Below are positions 18,801 through 26,221 of a stretch of 64,000 nt of DNA, piece after piece. Both the position numbers and the translations under genes were made by a program. Source of the stretch: CAYVRJ01 sp964453645 (GTDB lineage: Bacteria > Bacillota > Clostridia > Christensenellales > JAWKQI01); NCBI GenBank assembly GCA_964453645.1, contig CAYVRJ010000006.1, positions 108,697-172,696 of the forward strand, in the 5' to 3' direction. The notes beneath the pieces were generated by a model that was not told where the DNA came from, did no database searches, and was given only the letters and a program-made list of their open reading frames with translations. Each line of letters begins with the position of its first letter. The stretch's first letter is position 1.

Positions 18801-18853
18801 AACAGCAAGGCCAGCAAAATGCTGAACAGTGAAATCAGTTTCCTTTTTATCAT
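15830..18853 (-). CDS. SLH-domain surface lipoprotein with M64-like metallopeptidase motif and zinc ribbons
   Basis: 1007 residues. A lipoprotein signal ends LLLLLSAC (lipid Cys at 23), then a Thr/Glu linker. Residues 305-316 read HEIAHCYDVGDE followed by YPGG: a zinc peptidase HExxH with a downstream D-E-Y, resembling the HExGH..LADEY motif of IgA peptidase M64. About residues 455-515 hold two zinc-ribbon-like CxxC pairs (CPKC/CTNC and CTEC/CPQC) after a Ser/Asn/Gln repeat (SDNQSSDNQSSGNQ). Ig/fibronectin-like segments follow, and the last ~150 residues are S-layer homology repeats (FVAPLSNVNAAITRGQFAKL; GKFNPNGNVTQEEAAVIM). Probably a wall-anchored peptidase; activity is inferred. Monocistronic, with its own promoter. 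Confidence 0.85.
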   Translation of the reverse strand: MIKRKLISLFSILLALLLLLSACGGNTDLIPPTTDAEETETTGESETETPAEEQTPLGQSTLEVSGNVTDVDVIQVMGKGMNSETGELFSMDRHVAGKNTVVRVVFNSETEVSQDGSMQLTVSKDGKELVSLLPLSGEGNYALFAPKNPSDVDNWSAGEYTFNFAGAEGTGVRTSTFQEGKKIKVLAVPVIANYNGRVVSCEGEWQTAIQFTQDTYPLASNGIEYVLGNELDLSGSEYNLMSDEGGYNVWQALCNLQTPSNDYELILGFVRERQGQDQTIQGFTYGKPSNIITESDGDMQPTVAHEIAHCYDVGDEYPGGAINNMVNPAPMGMEGSDYNNREQSISGNKAAVVSATEFGSRNTGSIVRPEQFAYNAAQQSTLNNVSSFMGSGSDQLSDYWITSDIWIQLFKHFVSGDVTPQYSSEGSDTTPQGSDNQSSDNQSSGNQNTTGEGYTCPKCGVTSATSDYAYYAPCTNCGVAGIVDLNADSFDCTECGQKSDIVSQNLFMVCPQCEDYFQPNMNQKQAMQKTSGETAQTQEAEVKETGKMVQAIDLSGLVYQSGNFKAEPWYSYETDAAYVNSVPKSDYAVVFENAAGKQLSKQFVKVSFTTNSNPPKKNDFAPLNATLLYPKDTTAIKIFSGTKEIYSCKVSPNAPEVEFLPLPKNMSGKQTISWKGLDADKDTISYELWYCPNEEEFVNIAANITETKYTVNLDQYPGGDNAYFYLYATDGINTSEAGSDEFAAKYKAPEIISKQDKVPEFKLTDEILFDADVYDMQDGWLYADEEITWTYKNKTYTTGSLLWVYPYELSPGEHTFTLTAKNSQGVTSAKDFKFKVLDDESALPNDWSKEDVKKALKNGFVAPLSNVNAAITRGQFAKLMGNLYWTMWEKGSPDPDYEENVVTDCGQDDYDPFLMVKLGAMDAPGGKFNPNGNVTQEEAAVIMYKICNIADPKYMEKLSTDKEMVDACMELGVMEASGDNAYGASEKITGRLALVRCNRLFDAIFES

Positions 18854-18893
18854 TGTTCACCTCTCAAATTGTTTTATAAATTTTTCTAAATTC

Positions 18894-18922
18894 ATTATAG
18901 CCAACCAAAAAATTGTTGTCTA
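18894..18922 (-). promoter_or_regulatory. Promoter of the SLH lipoprotein gene
   Basis: Minus strand TAGACA (18922-18917), 17-bp spacer, TATAAT (18899-18894). Confidence 0.7.
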
Positions 18923-18970
18923 CTACACCAAAGTATAGTATGAACCGCAATGAATCTGTCTGAGTGGCAG

Positions 18971-18999
18971 TTTTCAAGGGGGATATTTTGTTTTATACT
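18971..18999 (+). promoter_or_regulatory. Promoter of the LuxR-type gene
   Basis: TTTTCA (18971-18976), 17-bp spacer, TATACT (18994-18999), 19 bp before the GTG start. Divergent from the SLH lipoprotein promoter. Confidence 0.5.
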
Positions 19000-19017
19000 A
19001 TATAGTAGAGGTGGTTT

Positions 19018-20499
19018 GTGGAAGATTTTAAAGGGAAACTTGAAACATATTTGCAGAAAAAAGACTGGTCTTCCATGGCTCAATTGTTGGAAGAAATATC
19101 AATCATGGATATCAGCAAGTCGGGTATATGGAATTTGCGCAAGTACTACCGTGCGCTTCGGGAAGAGCAGTTAATCAATTCACCTGTGCTGTTGACAGCC
19201 CTTGCGCTGCTCTCCACCATATCTGCCGATTTTGAAAGAGCAAAGGAATGTGTAGATACACTACAGGAAATAAAGGAGCGGTTTCCAAAACACAGCCGTC
19301 AGCACAGGGAAGCGGAGCAGCAATTGATCTTTTTAGAACTAGCCATGCCCCAAAAACAACCTAAGAATCTGTTGATCTCCCTGCGAAATCTGGTGAAAAT
19401 TGCAGCAATCGATAAAAAGACTTGGCCCATACCCTCCATTTCCACGGGACGACCCAGCATTGCAAACGGGGGCAGGGACTTTACAGCCTATTGGCGCTAT
19501 TCCTCTTGGATTAAAGAAATGATGAAGGGGTATGCCAAAATCCTCTACGGCAACAGTGGTGTAGGTATGGCGGAGATTGCAATTGCCGAAGGGTATTATC
19601 AAAGAAATGATATTAGCGAAGCCCTCATTCAAACGGTGGGTATCATTCCGTTTATTGAGCAGCAGGGGGATGTGAACGTGCTGTTTGCTGCAATGTTTCT
19701 ACAAATGTCCATTATGATGGTGAGCGGACAGATTCCCTCGGCAAAACCCATGCTGATGAACATTGAAAAAAAGATACGATCGGCTAAAGCGCTACATCTG
19801 CTGCCTAATATTTCAGCAATTTATGCCTGGACTGCACTGTACGACAAGGACTATACCCGCATCAATCAGTGGATGGAAGGGGAAGCACCCGACGAGACGG
19901 CAGACTTTTGCACGCTGGATCGCTTTCAATACTTTGTGAAACTGCGAGTCTATTTGATGCAGGGGAAGTTTCTTGCCTTTTTGGCACTAGCCGAACGACT
20001 CCGCCCCATCCTGATTGCCTTTGACCGAAAAATGGAGCAATGCGAGTTGTTTTTACTCTGCGGTTTGTCCCTCTACGCACAGGGTGAAAAGGAGCGTGCA
20101 TTTGATATGCTGGAAGAAGCGCTTAGGTTGGGGGAAAAATATAAATACTACCGTTTGTTTGGCGATGAGGGGGAAAAGCTCTATGTCCTCCTGTGCGACT
20201 ACAGGTCGGTGCGGGGTGGAACATCATTTTTAAATGCAGTCATTGGGTTAACCAAGCAAATTGCGCTGCTGTACCCCCATTATCTAAAAGCCCGCAAGGA
20301 GTTTTACCCGGCGTTAACACAAACGGAGACAGAGGTTTTGCAACTCATGGCAACGGATAAAACCAACGATGAAATTGCAACTTTCTTGCAGATCAGCATC
20401 AACACGGTGAAGTTTCACAGCAAAAACATTTATGCCAAGCTGGATGTGAAAAACCGTGGTCAAGCTGTGGGAACCGCAAAGGAAATAGGGGTTTTGTAA
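19018..20499 (+). CDS. LuxR-family regulator with helical-repeat N-terminal region
   Basis: 493 residues. The last ~60 form a LuxR/GerE helix-turn-helix: LTQTETEVLQLMATDKTNDE, IATFLQISINTVKFHSKNI. The rest is alpha-helical repeat like the C-terminal half of MalT regulators (LCGLSLYAQGEKERAFDMLE), with no P-loop ATPase and no receiver domain. It resembles a MalT-type activator lacking the NTPase half. The GTG start at 19018 has AGAGGTGG upstream. It is divergent from the SLH lipoprotein gene and upstream of catalase on the same strand, which makes either a possible target; the signal is unknown. Confidence 0.8.
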   Translation: MEDFKGKLETYLQKKDWSSMAQLLEEISIMDISKSGIWNLRKYYRALREEQLINSPVLLTALALLSTISADFERAKECVDTLQEIKERFPKHSRQHREAEQQLIFLELAMPQKQPKNLLISLRNLVKIAAIDKKTWPIPSISTGRPSIANGGRDFTAYWRYSSWIKEMMKGYAKILYGNSGVGMAEIAIAEGYYQRNDISEALIQTVGIIPFIEQQGDVNVLFAAMFLQMSIMMVSGQIPSAKPMLMNIEKKIRSAKALHLLPNISAIYAWTALYDKDYTRINQWMEGEAPDETADFCTLDRFQYFVKLRVYLMQGKFLAFLALAERLRPILIAFDRKMEQCELFLLCGLSLYAQGEKERAFDMLEEALRLGEKYKYYRLFGDEGEKLYVLLCDYRSVRGGTSFLNAVIGLTKQIALLYPHYLKARKEFYPALTQTETEVLQLMATDKTNDEIATFLQISINTVKFHSKNIYAKLDVKNRGQAVGTAKEIGVL

Positions 20500-20631
20500 A
20501 ACAGCATATGTTCATTTCCCATACAAGAATATTTTACTATGAACCATAACAATTCATGGGTACGCAGTGGCTAATTCACCTATTAATGAATATGATAAAC
20601 CAAAGGTTATTTATTTAAGGAGTAAAACTTT

Positions 20632-22107
20632 ATGAGATATAATGATGGAAGTTGTGATTATATGACTACCAGCATGGGTGCTCCTGTAAGTGACAACAAT
20701 AATTCGCTCACTGTTGGCCCCAACCATCAGGTATTGCTGCAAGACGTTCAGTTGATCGATAAATTGGCGCACTTCAATAGGGAACGCATTCCGGAAAGAG
20801 TAGTTCATGCCAAAGGTGCCGGTGCTTTTGGCTTTTTTCAGTGTTATAACAGCATGAGCCATTGCACCATGGCTGATTTCTTATCTGCCCCCGGCAAACA
20901 AACCAAGGTGTTTGTGCGGTTTTCAACGGTAATTGGTTCAAAGGGTTCTGCCGATACCGTGAGAGATCCCAGAGGATTTGCCGTGAAATTCTATACCAAT
21001 CAAGGGATTTATGACTTGGTAGGGAACAGCCTGCCAGTGTTTTTCATTCGGGATTCCATAAAATTCCCCGATGTCATCCATTCCCTCAAACCCAACCCCG
21101 TCACAAATACGCGGGACCCCGAGCGGTTTTGGGATTTTATCTCCCTCACCCCCGAAGCCACAAACATGATCACATGGCTGTATTCGGACAGGGGAACCAT
21201 TTGCGACTATGCACATATGGAAGGATTTGGCGTGAACACCTACGTTTGGGTAAATGCAAAGGGTGTGCGCAAATACGTAAAATACCACTGGAAGACCATG
21301 CAGGGCGTGGAATGTATTGATAGACATACTGCTGAAAAATTAGCCGGAAAAGACCCGGATATCGCTGTTAAGAATTTGAGAAACCGCATCGCCTGCGGCA
21401 AACCCGTTCGCTACGAATTGTGTGTGCAGCTCATGGACCCATGTGATGCTCACAAGTTACCTTTCGATCCCTTAGACGACACAAAAGTTTGGAGCGAAAA
21501 GGAATTTCCCTTAACGAAAGTGGGGATGTTGGTTTTAAATAAAAATCCTGAAAACTTTTTTGCTCAGGTGGAGCAATCGGCATTTTGTCCGGGTAACATT
21601 GTGCCGGGCATTGAATTTTCTGCCGACAAGATGCTGCAAGGGAGATCCTTTGGGTATACCGATGCCCAGAGATACAGGGTTGGGCCAAACTTTGCCCAAT
21701 TGCCCATCAACAAATCCTTATCTCCTGTGAACAACAACGAACAAGATGGGCCCATGACCTATGAGTACAGTTGTTCACCTATCAACTATTCGCCCAACAG
21801 TCTCAATGGAGATCGGCCTCTGCCCGCAAACTTGCCCAAAATCAAGGGTGAGTTCATTGAAGGTAAAATAGAGCGAAAGGCCATTCAAAAGACCGATGAC
21901 TTTACCCAAGCTGGGGAACGGTATCGCTGTCTTTCAAAAATGGAAAAAGCCCACCTTGTCGATAATATCGCCGTTGAGCTTTGTTGTGTCAAACATGATA
22001 TCGCCGCAAGAGTTATTTGCTTCTTAAAGAAAGCAGATACGGATTTTGGCGAAAGAGTGGAATGCGAAGTGAAAAAATGTCAAGTTAATATGCATTCCAA
22101 GATGTAA
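20632..22107 (+). CDS. katA: Heme catalase (clade 3 size)
   Basis: 491 residues; breaks down hydrogen peroxide in the cytoplasm. Visible hallmarks are RIPERVVHAKGAGAFGFF with the distal catalytic His near residue 60, FVRFSTVIGSKGSADTVRDP, the distal Asn region FYTNQGIYDLVGNS, and the proximal heme ligand region DAQRYRVGPNFAQLP (Tyr in QRYR). The length matches small-subunit catalases. TAAGGAG precedes the ATG. Its last 23 bp overlap the end of the convergent nitroreductase gene. I see no convincing PerR box upstream. Confidence 0.95.
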   Translation: MRYNDGSCDYMTTSMGAPVSDNNNSLTVGPNHQVLLQDVQLIDKLAHFNRERIPERVVHAKGAGAFGFFQCYNSMSHCTMADFLSAPGKQTKVFVRFSTVIGSKGSADTVRDPRGFAVKFYTNQGIYDLVGNSLPVFFIRDSIKFPDVIHSLKPNPVTNTRDPERFWDFISLTPEATNMITWLYSDRGTICDYAHMEGFGVNTYVWVNAKGVRKYVKYHWKTMQGVECIDRHTAEKLAGKDPDIAVKNLRNRIACGKPVRYELCVQLMDPCDAHKLPFDPLDDTKVWSEKEFPLTKVGMLVLNKNPENFFAQVEQSAFCPGNIVPGIEFSADKMLQGRSFGYTDAQRYRVGPNFAQLPINKSLSPVNNNEQDGPMTYEYSCSPINYSPNSLNGDRPLPANLPKIKGEFIEGKIERKAIQKTDDFTQAGERYRCLSKMEKAHLVDNIAVELCCVKHDIAARVICFLKKADTDFGERVECEVKKCQVNMHSKM

Positions 22108-22615
22108 TTTCATCCATGGGCTTTCTGGATTTGGTGCGAGAAACATTGGATTTGGAAAGCCCCAATGTCAATAATAAGCGAATTTTAACCTCTTCGGGAA
22201 TGTTTAATAATTTTTTTAAAGAATCTTCATCAAAATAACCAATAATACACGATCCAATGTTTAACTCCTGGGCTGCTAGGGTGAGGTGGGAAACGGCAAT
22301 GCCGATGTCCATTTGGGCGTAAAACTGGGAATCGCACTGAATTCTGCTGCTCAGTTTTGCTTTTGTCTCACAAATAACAATAAATGCAGGGACGTCATCG
22401 GTAAATTGATTAAAATTCCCCCCTTGAAGCAGCGGAGGAATTTGTCGCACTAGTGATTCATCGTCAACCGCAATCAACTTCCAGGGCTGAGAGTTGCAGG
22501 CAGAGGGTGCCAATCTTCCGGCTTCGAGAATTTTAAGTATGTCATTCCGGTCGATGGGGCTTTTTTCATACCCTCTGCAACTTTCACGTTTGTTTATCAG
22601 TTCAAAAAAATTCAA
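22085..22615 (-). CDS. Nitroreductase-family FMN oxidoreductase
   Basis: 176 residues, typical of a small NAD(P)H-dependent nitroreductase. The N-terminal FMN phosphate site is INKRESCRGYEKSPID, the second motif RLAPSACNSQPWKLIAVDD, and the C-terminal LNIGSCIIGYFDE and RLLLTLGLSKS complete the fold. Natural substrate unknown. It overlaps the end of the catalase gene by 23 bp, tail to tail, and lies 32 bp downstream of the Pro/Thr-rich lipoprotein gene, which probably supplies its promoter. Confidence 0.9.
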   Translation of the reverse strand: MNFFELINKRESCRGYEKSPIDRNDILKILEAGRLAPSACNSQPWKLIAVDDESLVRQIPPLLQGGNFNQFTDDVPAFIVICETKAKLSSRIQCDSQFYAQMDIGIAVSHLTLAAQELNIGSCIIGYFDEDSLKKLLNIPEEVKIRLLLTLGLSKSNVSRTKSRKPMDEITSWNAY

Positions 22616-22647
22616 AATTTTTGTCCTCCGTGTGAGAGATTTTTGTA

Positions 22648-23379
22648 TTATACCGTTACGCTGATGCCAAAGGACTGCACGTAATCGATGCCAACGCCAA
22701 TTCCGTCTTTAATGGTTGCCTTTAATATGAGGGTTCCATTGCTTGTGAATGTTAGCTCCGTTGCTGTTGCAGTTTCGTTTAGAACCGCATTGGTGCCGAA
22801 ATCCGATTGTATACTCCACTCAATGGTTTGTTTTGTGGCATTGGTAGGTTTCACTTGCACCAAAGTTGTGTCCAGAACAATCATATCTGTGACCTGTGCG
22901 GTTGTGGGCATACCTTCAATGGCTGTCACCCGAACGTGGGTTGGGGTGGATGTGGCTGTTGCAGAAGGCGAAGAGGATGGCGAAGCGGATGGCGATGCTG
23001 AGGGCGAAGCAGTGGGTGATGCTGTGGGCGTTGCCGTTGCTATGGGCGTGAGTGTTGCCGTTGGCTTAATGGTTGCCGTTGCCGTGGGCCGCAAGGTTGC
23101 CGTGGGCCGCAGAGTTGCTGTTGCCGTTGGTTTGGCAGTGCGGGTGGGTGTTGGCGTGGGATCGGGGCCTGTTTTTTGAGCAGGTTCCGGATAGCGGCTC
23201 AGGGGCGGAGTGGATGGCTTGGGCGTGATATCGGGAGCCGATTGTGGCAGAGAAGGAGCAGACACCTGAGGCACATCCAAAGACACGGGAACATCAATGT
23301 TTAAACTGTTTTCGGTTCCGCATGCGGTTAATAATATGATCAACGAGAAAATAATTAAAATTAAATTTATTTTTTTCAT
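22648..23379 (-). CDS. Lipoprotein with Pro/Thr/Ala/Ser repeat stalk and Ig-like C-terminal domain
   Basis: 243 residues. A signal peptide ends LLTAC (lipid Cys at 20). Residues about 70-150 are a low-complexity stalk of PTATATLRPT- and SPSASPSAS-like repeats, which probably spans the cell wall. The last ~90 residues (VRVTAIEGMPTTAQVTDMI onward) resemble a bacterial Ig-like (Big) domain. No enzymatic motif. It shares a promoter region, divergently, with the SCIFF peptide gene. The repeat DNA (about 22950-23160) is prone to slippage. Confidence 0.75.
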   Translation of the reverse strand: MKKINLILIIFSLIILLTACGTENSLNIDVPVSLDVPQVSAPSLPQSAPDITPKPSTPPLSRYPEPAQKTGPDPTPTPTRTAKPTATATLRPTATLRPTATATIKPTATLTPIATATPTASPTASPSASPSASPSSSPSATATSTPTHVRVTAIEGMPTTAQVTDMIVLDTTLVQVKPTNATKQTIEWSIQSDFGTNAVLNETATATELTFTSNGTLILKATIKDGIGVGIDYVQSFGISVTV

Positions 23380-23408
23380 CTACAATCCTCAAAATTTATT
23401 ATAATCCT

Positions 23409-23437
23409 ATTATAAATCTAATAACTGTATTTTTCAA
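23409..23437 (-). promoter_or_regulatory. Promoter of the Pro/Thr-rich lipoprotein gene
   Basis: Minus strand TTGAAA (23437-23432), 17-bp spacer, TATAAT (23414-23409). Confidence 0.7.
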
Positions 23438-23464
23438 GTACACAAATCATTAATTAAAATTTTG

Positions 23465-23493
23465 TTGAAAATTTGGGCATATTATTGTATAAT
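23465..23493 (+). promoter_or_regulatory. Promoter of the SCIFF operon
   Basis: TTGAAA (23465-23470), 17-bp spacer, TATAAT (23488-23493), 28 bp before the SCIFF start codon. Confidence 0.75.
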
Positions 23494-23521
23494 TAACAGT
23501 AAGTAACTCAGGGAGGAAAAA

Positions 23522-23665
23522 ATGAAACATATAAAACTTATTTACAATGGTAAATTATCAAATGAACAAAAAAATATTGGATGCGGTGAATGCAGTGTGT
23601 CTTGTCAATCTGCCTGCAAAACTTCCTGCACTGTGGCCAATCAAAAATGTGCAAAAAAATCATAA
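23522..23665 (+). CDS. SCIFF peptide precursor (six-cysteine ranthipeptide)
   Basis: 47 residues, read directly from the DNA: MKHIKLIYNGKLSNEQKN leader, then a core with six cysteines in the pattern CGEC, SVSC, QSAC, KTSC, and a last Cys six residues from the end. This is the SCIFF family (six cysteines in forty-five residues), whose members acquire Cys-to-residue thioether bridges from a dedicated radical SAM enzyme. GGGAGG precedes the ATG and a consensus promoter lies 28 bp further up. The maturase follows after two hairpins. The family is nearly universal in Clostridia; its biological role is still poorly defined. Confidence 0.93.
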   Translation: MKHIKLIYNGKLSNEQKNIGCGECSVSCQSACKTSCTVANQKCAKKS

Positions 23666-23712
23666 AATAACAGAATTTGTTATTTTTAAGGCGGAGACAA
23701 TCCGTCTTTTTA
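23665..23712 (+). terminator. Tandem hairpins between SCIFF and its maturase
   Basis: First hairpin AAATAACA (23665-23672) / TGTTATTT (23678-23685). Second hairpin AAGGCGGA (23688-23695) / TCCGTCTT (23701-23708) with T-rich tail to 23711. Likely a partial terminator that keeps maturase mRNA below precursor mRNA. Confidence 0.65.
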
Positions 23713-23732
23713 TTTGAAACGAGGAAATGATC

Positions 23733-23788
23733 GTGAAAAATTCTTTAATGACTATTTGTGTCATCAGTGAAACGGCAGAATGGAGTTT
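23733..23788 (+). repeat. Copy A of a 56-bp duplicated leader element
   Basis: 46 of 56 bases are identical to 58153-58208, with nine of the ten differences being transitions. Both copies end with GAATGGAGTTT directly before the start codon of the next gene, both begin at a GTG with a ribosome binding site 8 nt upstream (GAGGA here), and both keep an open frame. Confidence 0.85.
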
Positions 23789-23807
23789 GTATGTTACATT
23801 CATTTAA
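23733..23807 (+). CDS. Possible short leader peptide, copy A
   Basis: GTG-initiated 24-codon frame (peptide begins KNSLMTICV after the start and contains AEWSL), preceded by GAGGA at 8 nt. It runs 17 nt into the maturase gene in another frame, so translation could be coupled. The peptide resembles that at 58153-58215, but several base differences change the amino acid, so the RNA rather than the peptide may be what is conserved. Confidence 0.35.
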   Translation: MKNSLMTICVISETAEWSLYVTFI

Positions 23808-25059
23808 ATATAAAGAAAACTTTTATTTGTTAGACGTTGAATCGGGTAGTGTGTACGCTTGTGACAGCAATACACACGCTTTGGTTCAAGGACAGCAACT
23901 GGATGAAACCACAGCACAAGAAATCCAACGAGAGTTAAACCAAATAGAGACAAAGACTTCCGCTCAACTGCCAGAATATAAGGATGTGGCGGTGAAAGCA
24001 CTGTGCCTGCACGCTGCCCACGATTGCAATTTAGCGTGTGATTATTGCTTTGGAGACAAGGGTGAGTTTCACGGGAAGCGAGAGTTGATGTCCTTTGAAG
24101 TGGCAAAGCAAGCAATTGACTATCTGCTCAAAAACAGCGAACGCCATAATTTGGAAGTCGATTTTTTTGGGGGAGAACCCCTTATGAATTTTGATGTGGT
24201 GAAAAAGACGGTGGCTTATGCCCGGGAGCAGGAAAAGGTTTATAACAAAAAAATTGCCTTTACCCTCACCACCAACGCCTATCACATTACCGATGAAATG
24301 ATTGACTTTATTCACAAAGAAATTAAAAATATCGTCATCAGCATCGACGGCAGGCAGGAGGTACACGACGCCCTGCGCAAGACTGTGGGGGGCAAGGGCA
24401 GTTACGACAAAGTGGTTGCAAACGCCAAGCGAATCGTTCAAAACCGGGGAGACAAAGAGTATTATATTCGGGGAACTTTTTCGGCAAACAATTTGGATTT
24501 CACACAGGATGTGTCCCATATCGCTTCCCTGGGGTTCGACAGTATTTCCATTGAACCCGTGGTGACCCAGCTTGAAATGGGCATTTTGGAGGAACACATC
24601 CCCGTGATCATAGAGGAGTATGAAAAACTGTCCGATTGGCTGGACGAACACCCAAATGTAAACTTTTTCCACTTCAACATCGATCTGGACAGTGGCCCTT
24701 GTGTGATTAAGCGCATACGGGGCTGTGGTGCGGGAAATGAATATATGGCTGTCACCCCCGACGGAAAGTTATACCCCTGCCATCAATTTGCGGGAAAGCC
24801 TGAATTTCTGCTGGGAGATGTGTTTTCTGGTGTGCAGAACACAGACATTCCCAAGGAATTTTGCAGTGTGAATATTGTTAAGAAACAGGAATGCGCCCAG
24901 TGCTTTGCAAAGTACTATTGCAGCGGCGGATGTGCCGCCAACGGATATACAACGGCAAAGGACATTCATAAAAACCATACCATCGGCTGTGCCCTCATGA
25001 AGCGAAGGGTGGAAATTTCCATTGCAAAAAGTTTAAAAGAATACTATAATAAACTGTAA
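23791..25059 (+). CDS. SCIFF radical SAM maturase (CteB-like, SPASM domain)
   Basis: 422 residues. It installs thioether crosslinks in the SCIFF peptide. The N-terminal ~65 residues form the peptide-recognition part (FYLLDVESGSVYACD). The radical SAM cluster is C79-x3-C83-x2-C86 in CNLACDYCFGDKG, followed by the SAM-binding FFGGEPL. The C-terminal SPASM region binds auxiliary clusters: RGCGAGNEYMAVTPDGKLYPC, then CAQCFAKYYCSGGCAANGY. The ATG at 23791 with TGGAG at proper spacing and the family N-terminus LHSFKYKENFYLLD set the start; an in-frame ATG-like start 11 codons earlier lies within the duplicated leader element. Second gene of the SCIFF operon. Confidence 0.93.
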   Translation: MLHSFKYKENFYLLDVESGSVYACDSNTHALVQGQQLDETTAQEIQRELNQIETKTSAQLPEYKDVAVKALCLHAAHDCNLACDYCFGDKGEFHGKRELMSFEVAKQAIDYLLKNSERHNLEVDFFGGEPLMNFDVVKKTVAYAREQEKVYNKKIAFTLTTNAYHITDEMIDFIHKEIKNIVISIDGRQEVHDALRKTVGGKGSYDKVVANAKRIVQNRGDKEYYIRGTFSANNLDFTQDVSHIASLGFDSISIEPVVTQLEMGILEEHIPVIIEEYEKLSDWLDEHPNVNFFHFNIDLDSGPCVIKRIRGCGAGNEYMAVTPDGKLYPCHQFAGKPEFLLGDVFSGVQNTDIPKEFCSVNIVKKQECAQCFAKYYCSGGCAANGYTTAKDIHKNHTIGCALMKRRVEISIAKSLKEYYNKL

Positions 25060-25081
25060 ACGATTAGCAATTGAGGAAAGC

Positions 25082-26212
25082 ATGAGAAAATTACAGTATT
25101 TAATCCTAGTATTGATTTCGCTCACACTCTTGGGGGCGTGTGTGCAGGAGAGCGGTGAATTAAACCCACCCCCAACGGTTACCCAAACGCAAAAACCCGA
25201 GGAAACCCCCAGTACAGACGGGGAGAACCTTGCAGCAATCGTAAAAGATTCAACCCCGGTGGTCTTAAAAGCCGCAGTGACCAACGGCAAATACCTGTGC
25301 GAAACCCCCGATCAAAAGATCCTCTTTGCCCGCTCCTATGAACTTTCGGAGCAGAGCGACGAGCGGGGAGCCACAACCCCCATCTTCACACGGGTGTACA
25401 TAACCGGGGCAGACGGCACGGTGGAGGAAACCCGCCTGCCCGAATTCACAGACATTGAAAAGGCGAGGTATTCACCCACGGGGGATTATCTGGCACTATT
25501 GGATTTGGACGGCGAGAACAGAATTTTATATATTTTCGATACCCAGACCGGCAAACTGCTCAACATGGGGGAAGAGGGCTTGGGGTTGTCCACTGCGGAT
25601 TTCTGCTGGGGCGTTAACAATACCCTGTATTCCATTTCGGGCAACTACGAAGCCATGCAGCTTATGAAGGCAGATTTGACGGGAGAACTGGCCATTTCCT
25701 CGGTGGAGGAGCGGCAGATCACCCAGGGCAGAGTTGCATTTGTGGGCAACACCCTGTTTCTGTGCGATTTAGACGACGACGAGGGCATTTTTAAAGTAGA
25801 TGTTCAGACGGGTGCCAGAGAGCGGTTGGCCAAGGGACTTGTGTTTGAGGTTTCGCCAAACGGACGGTATTTGGTCGCACTCTCCTTGCGAGAAGGGGAG
25901 GAAGAAGGGGAGTTGGTGGATGTAAACCTGCTGGACTTGCAGGAGGGGAGCGAACTTTTAGTGGCACAAAATATATTTATTGCGGCATGTGGTTTTGTAG
26001 ACAACACACTGTATTTGCTGACAAACAGCGAACGGGAGGACTACCCCTCCCTGCTTCAATATTTCGACATCCAGACTAAGGAGCTAAAAGAGCAGTGCCT
26101 CACCTTGGCGGAGACGTTTACGGCAACACCTAATAAGGGTTTGGTTCTGCCGGTGTTTATGGATGAAAAAAATTATTACGTCACCTATTTATATGATATA
26201 AAGAACAGTTAG
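25082..26212 (+). CDS. Lipoprotein, probable beta-propeller type
   Basis: 376 residues. Signal peptide ends LLGAC (lipid Cys at 20), then a Pro/Thr linker. The body has repeated blades such as ARYSPTGDYLALLDLDGENR, VSPNGRYLVALSL and TRVYITGADGTVE, as in WD40/TolB-like propellers. No catalytic motif. GAGGAAAGC precedes the ATG 22 bp after the maturase. Being encoded between the SCIFF maturase and a run of tightly packed genes suggests the same transcript, but a direct role with SCIFF is unproven. Confidence 0.75.
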   Translation: MRKLQYLILVLISLTLLGACVQESGELNPPPTVTQTQKPEETPSTDGENLAAIVKDSTPVVLKAAVTNGKYLCETPDQKILFARSYELSEQSDERGATTPIFTRVYITGADGTVEETRLPEFTDIEKARYSPTGDYLALLDLDGENRILYIFDTQTGKLLNMGEEGLGLSTADFCWGVNNTLYSISGNYEAMQLMKADLTGELAISSVEERQITQGRVAFVGNTLFLCDLDDDEGIFKVDVQTGARERLAKGLVFEVSPNGRYLVALSLREGEEEGELVDVNLLDLQEGSELLVAQNIFIAACGFVDNTLYLLTNSEREDYPSLLQYFDIQTKELKEQCLTLAETFTATPNKGLVLPVFMDEKNYYVTYLYDIKNS

Positions 26213-26221
26213 GAGAGGCTT

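Noticed and set aside
20500..20631. PerR-type operator upstream of catalase.
   Set aside because: AT-rich candidates do not match the TTATAAT-N-ATTATAA palindrome well enough.
22950..23160. Short tandem repeats that might suggest a CRISPR array.
   Set aside because: Units are 6-12 bp, contiguous and in frame with the coding repeat; there are no spacers.
22688..23179. Plus-strand frame of Val/Ala/Gly repeats opposite the Pro/Thr-rich lipoprotein.
   Set aside because: A mirror of the low-complexity DNA; the minus-strand frame has a signal peptide, lipobox and promoter.
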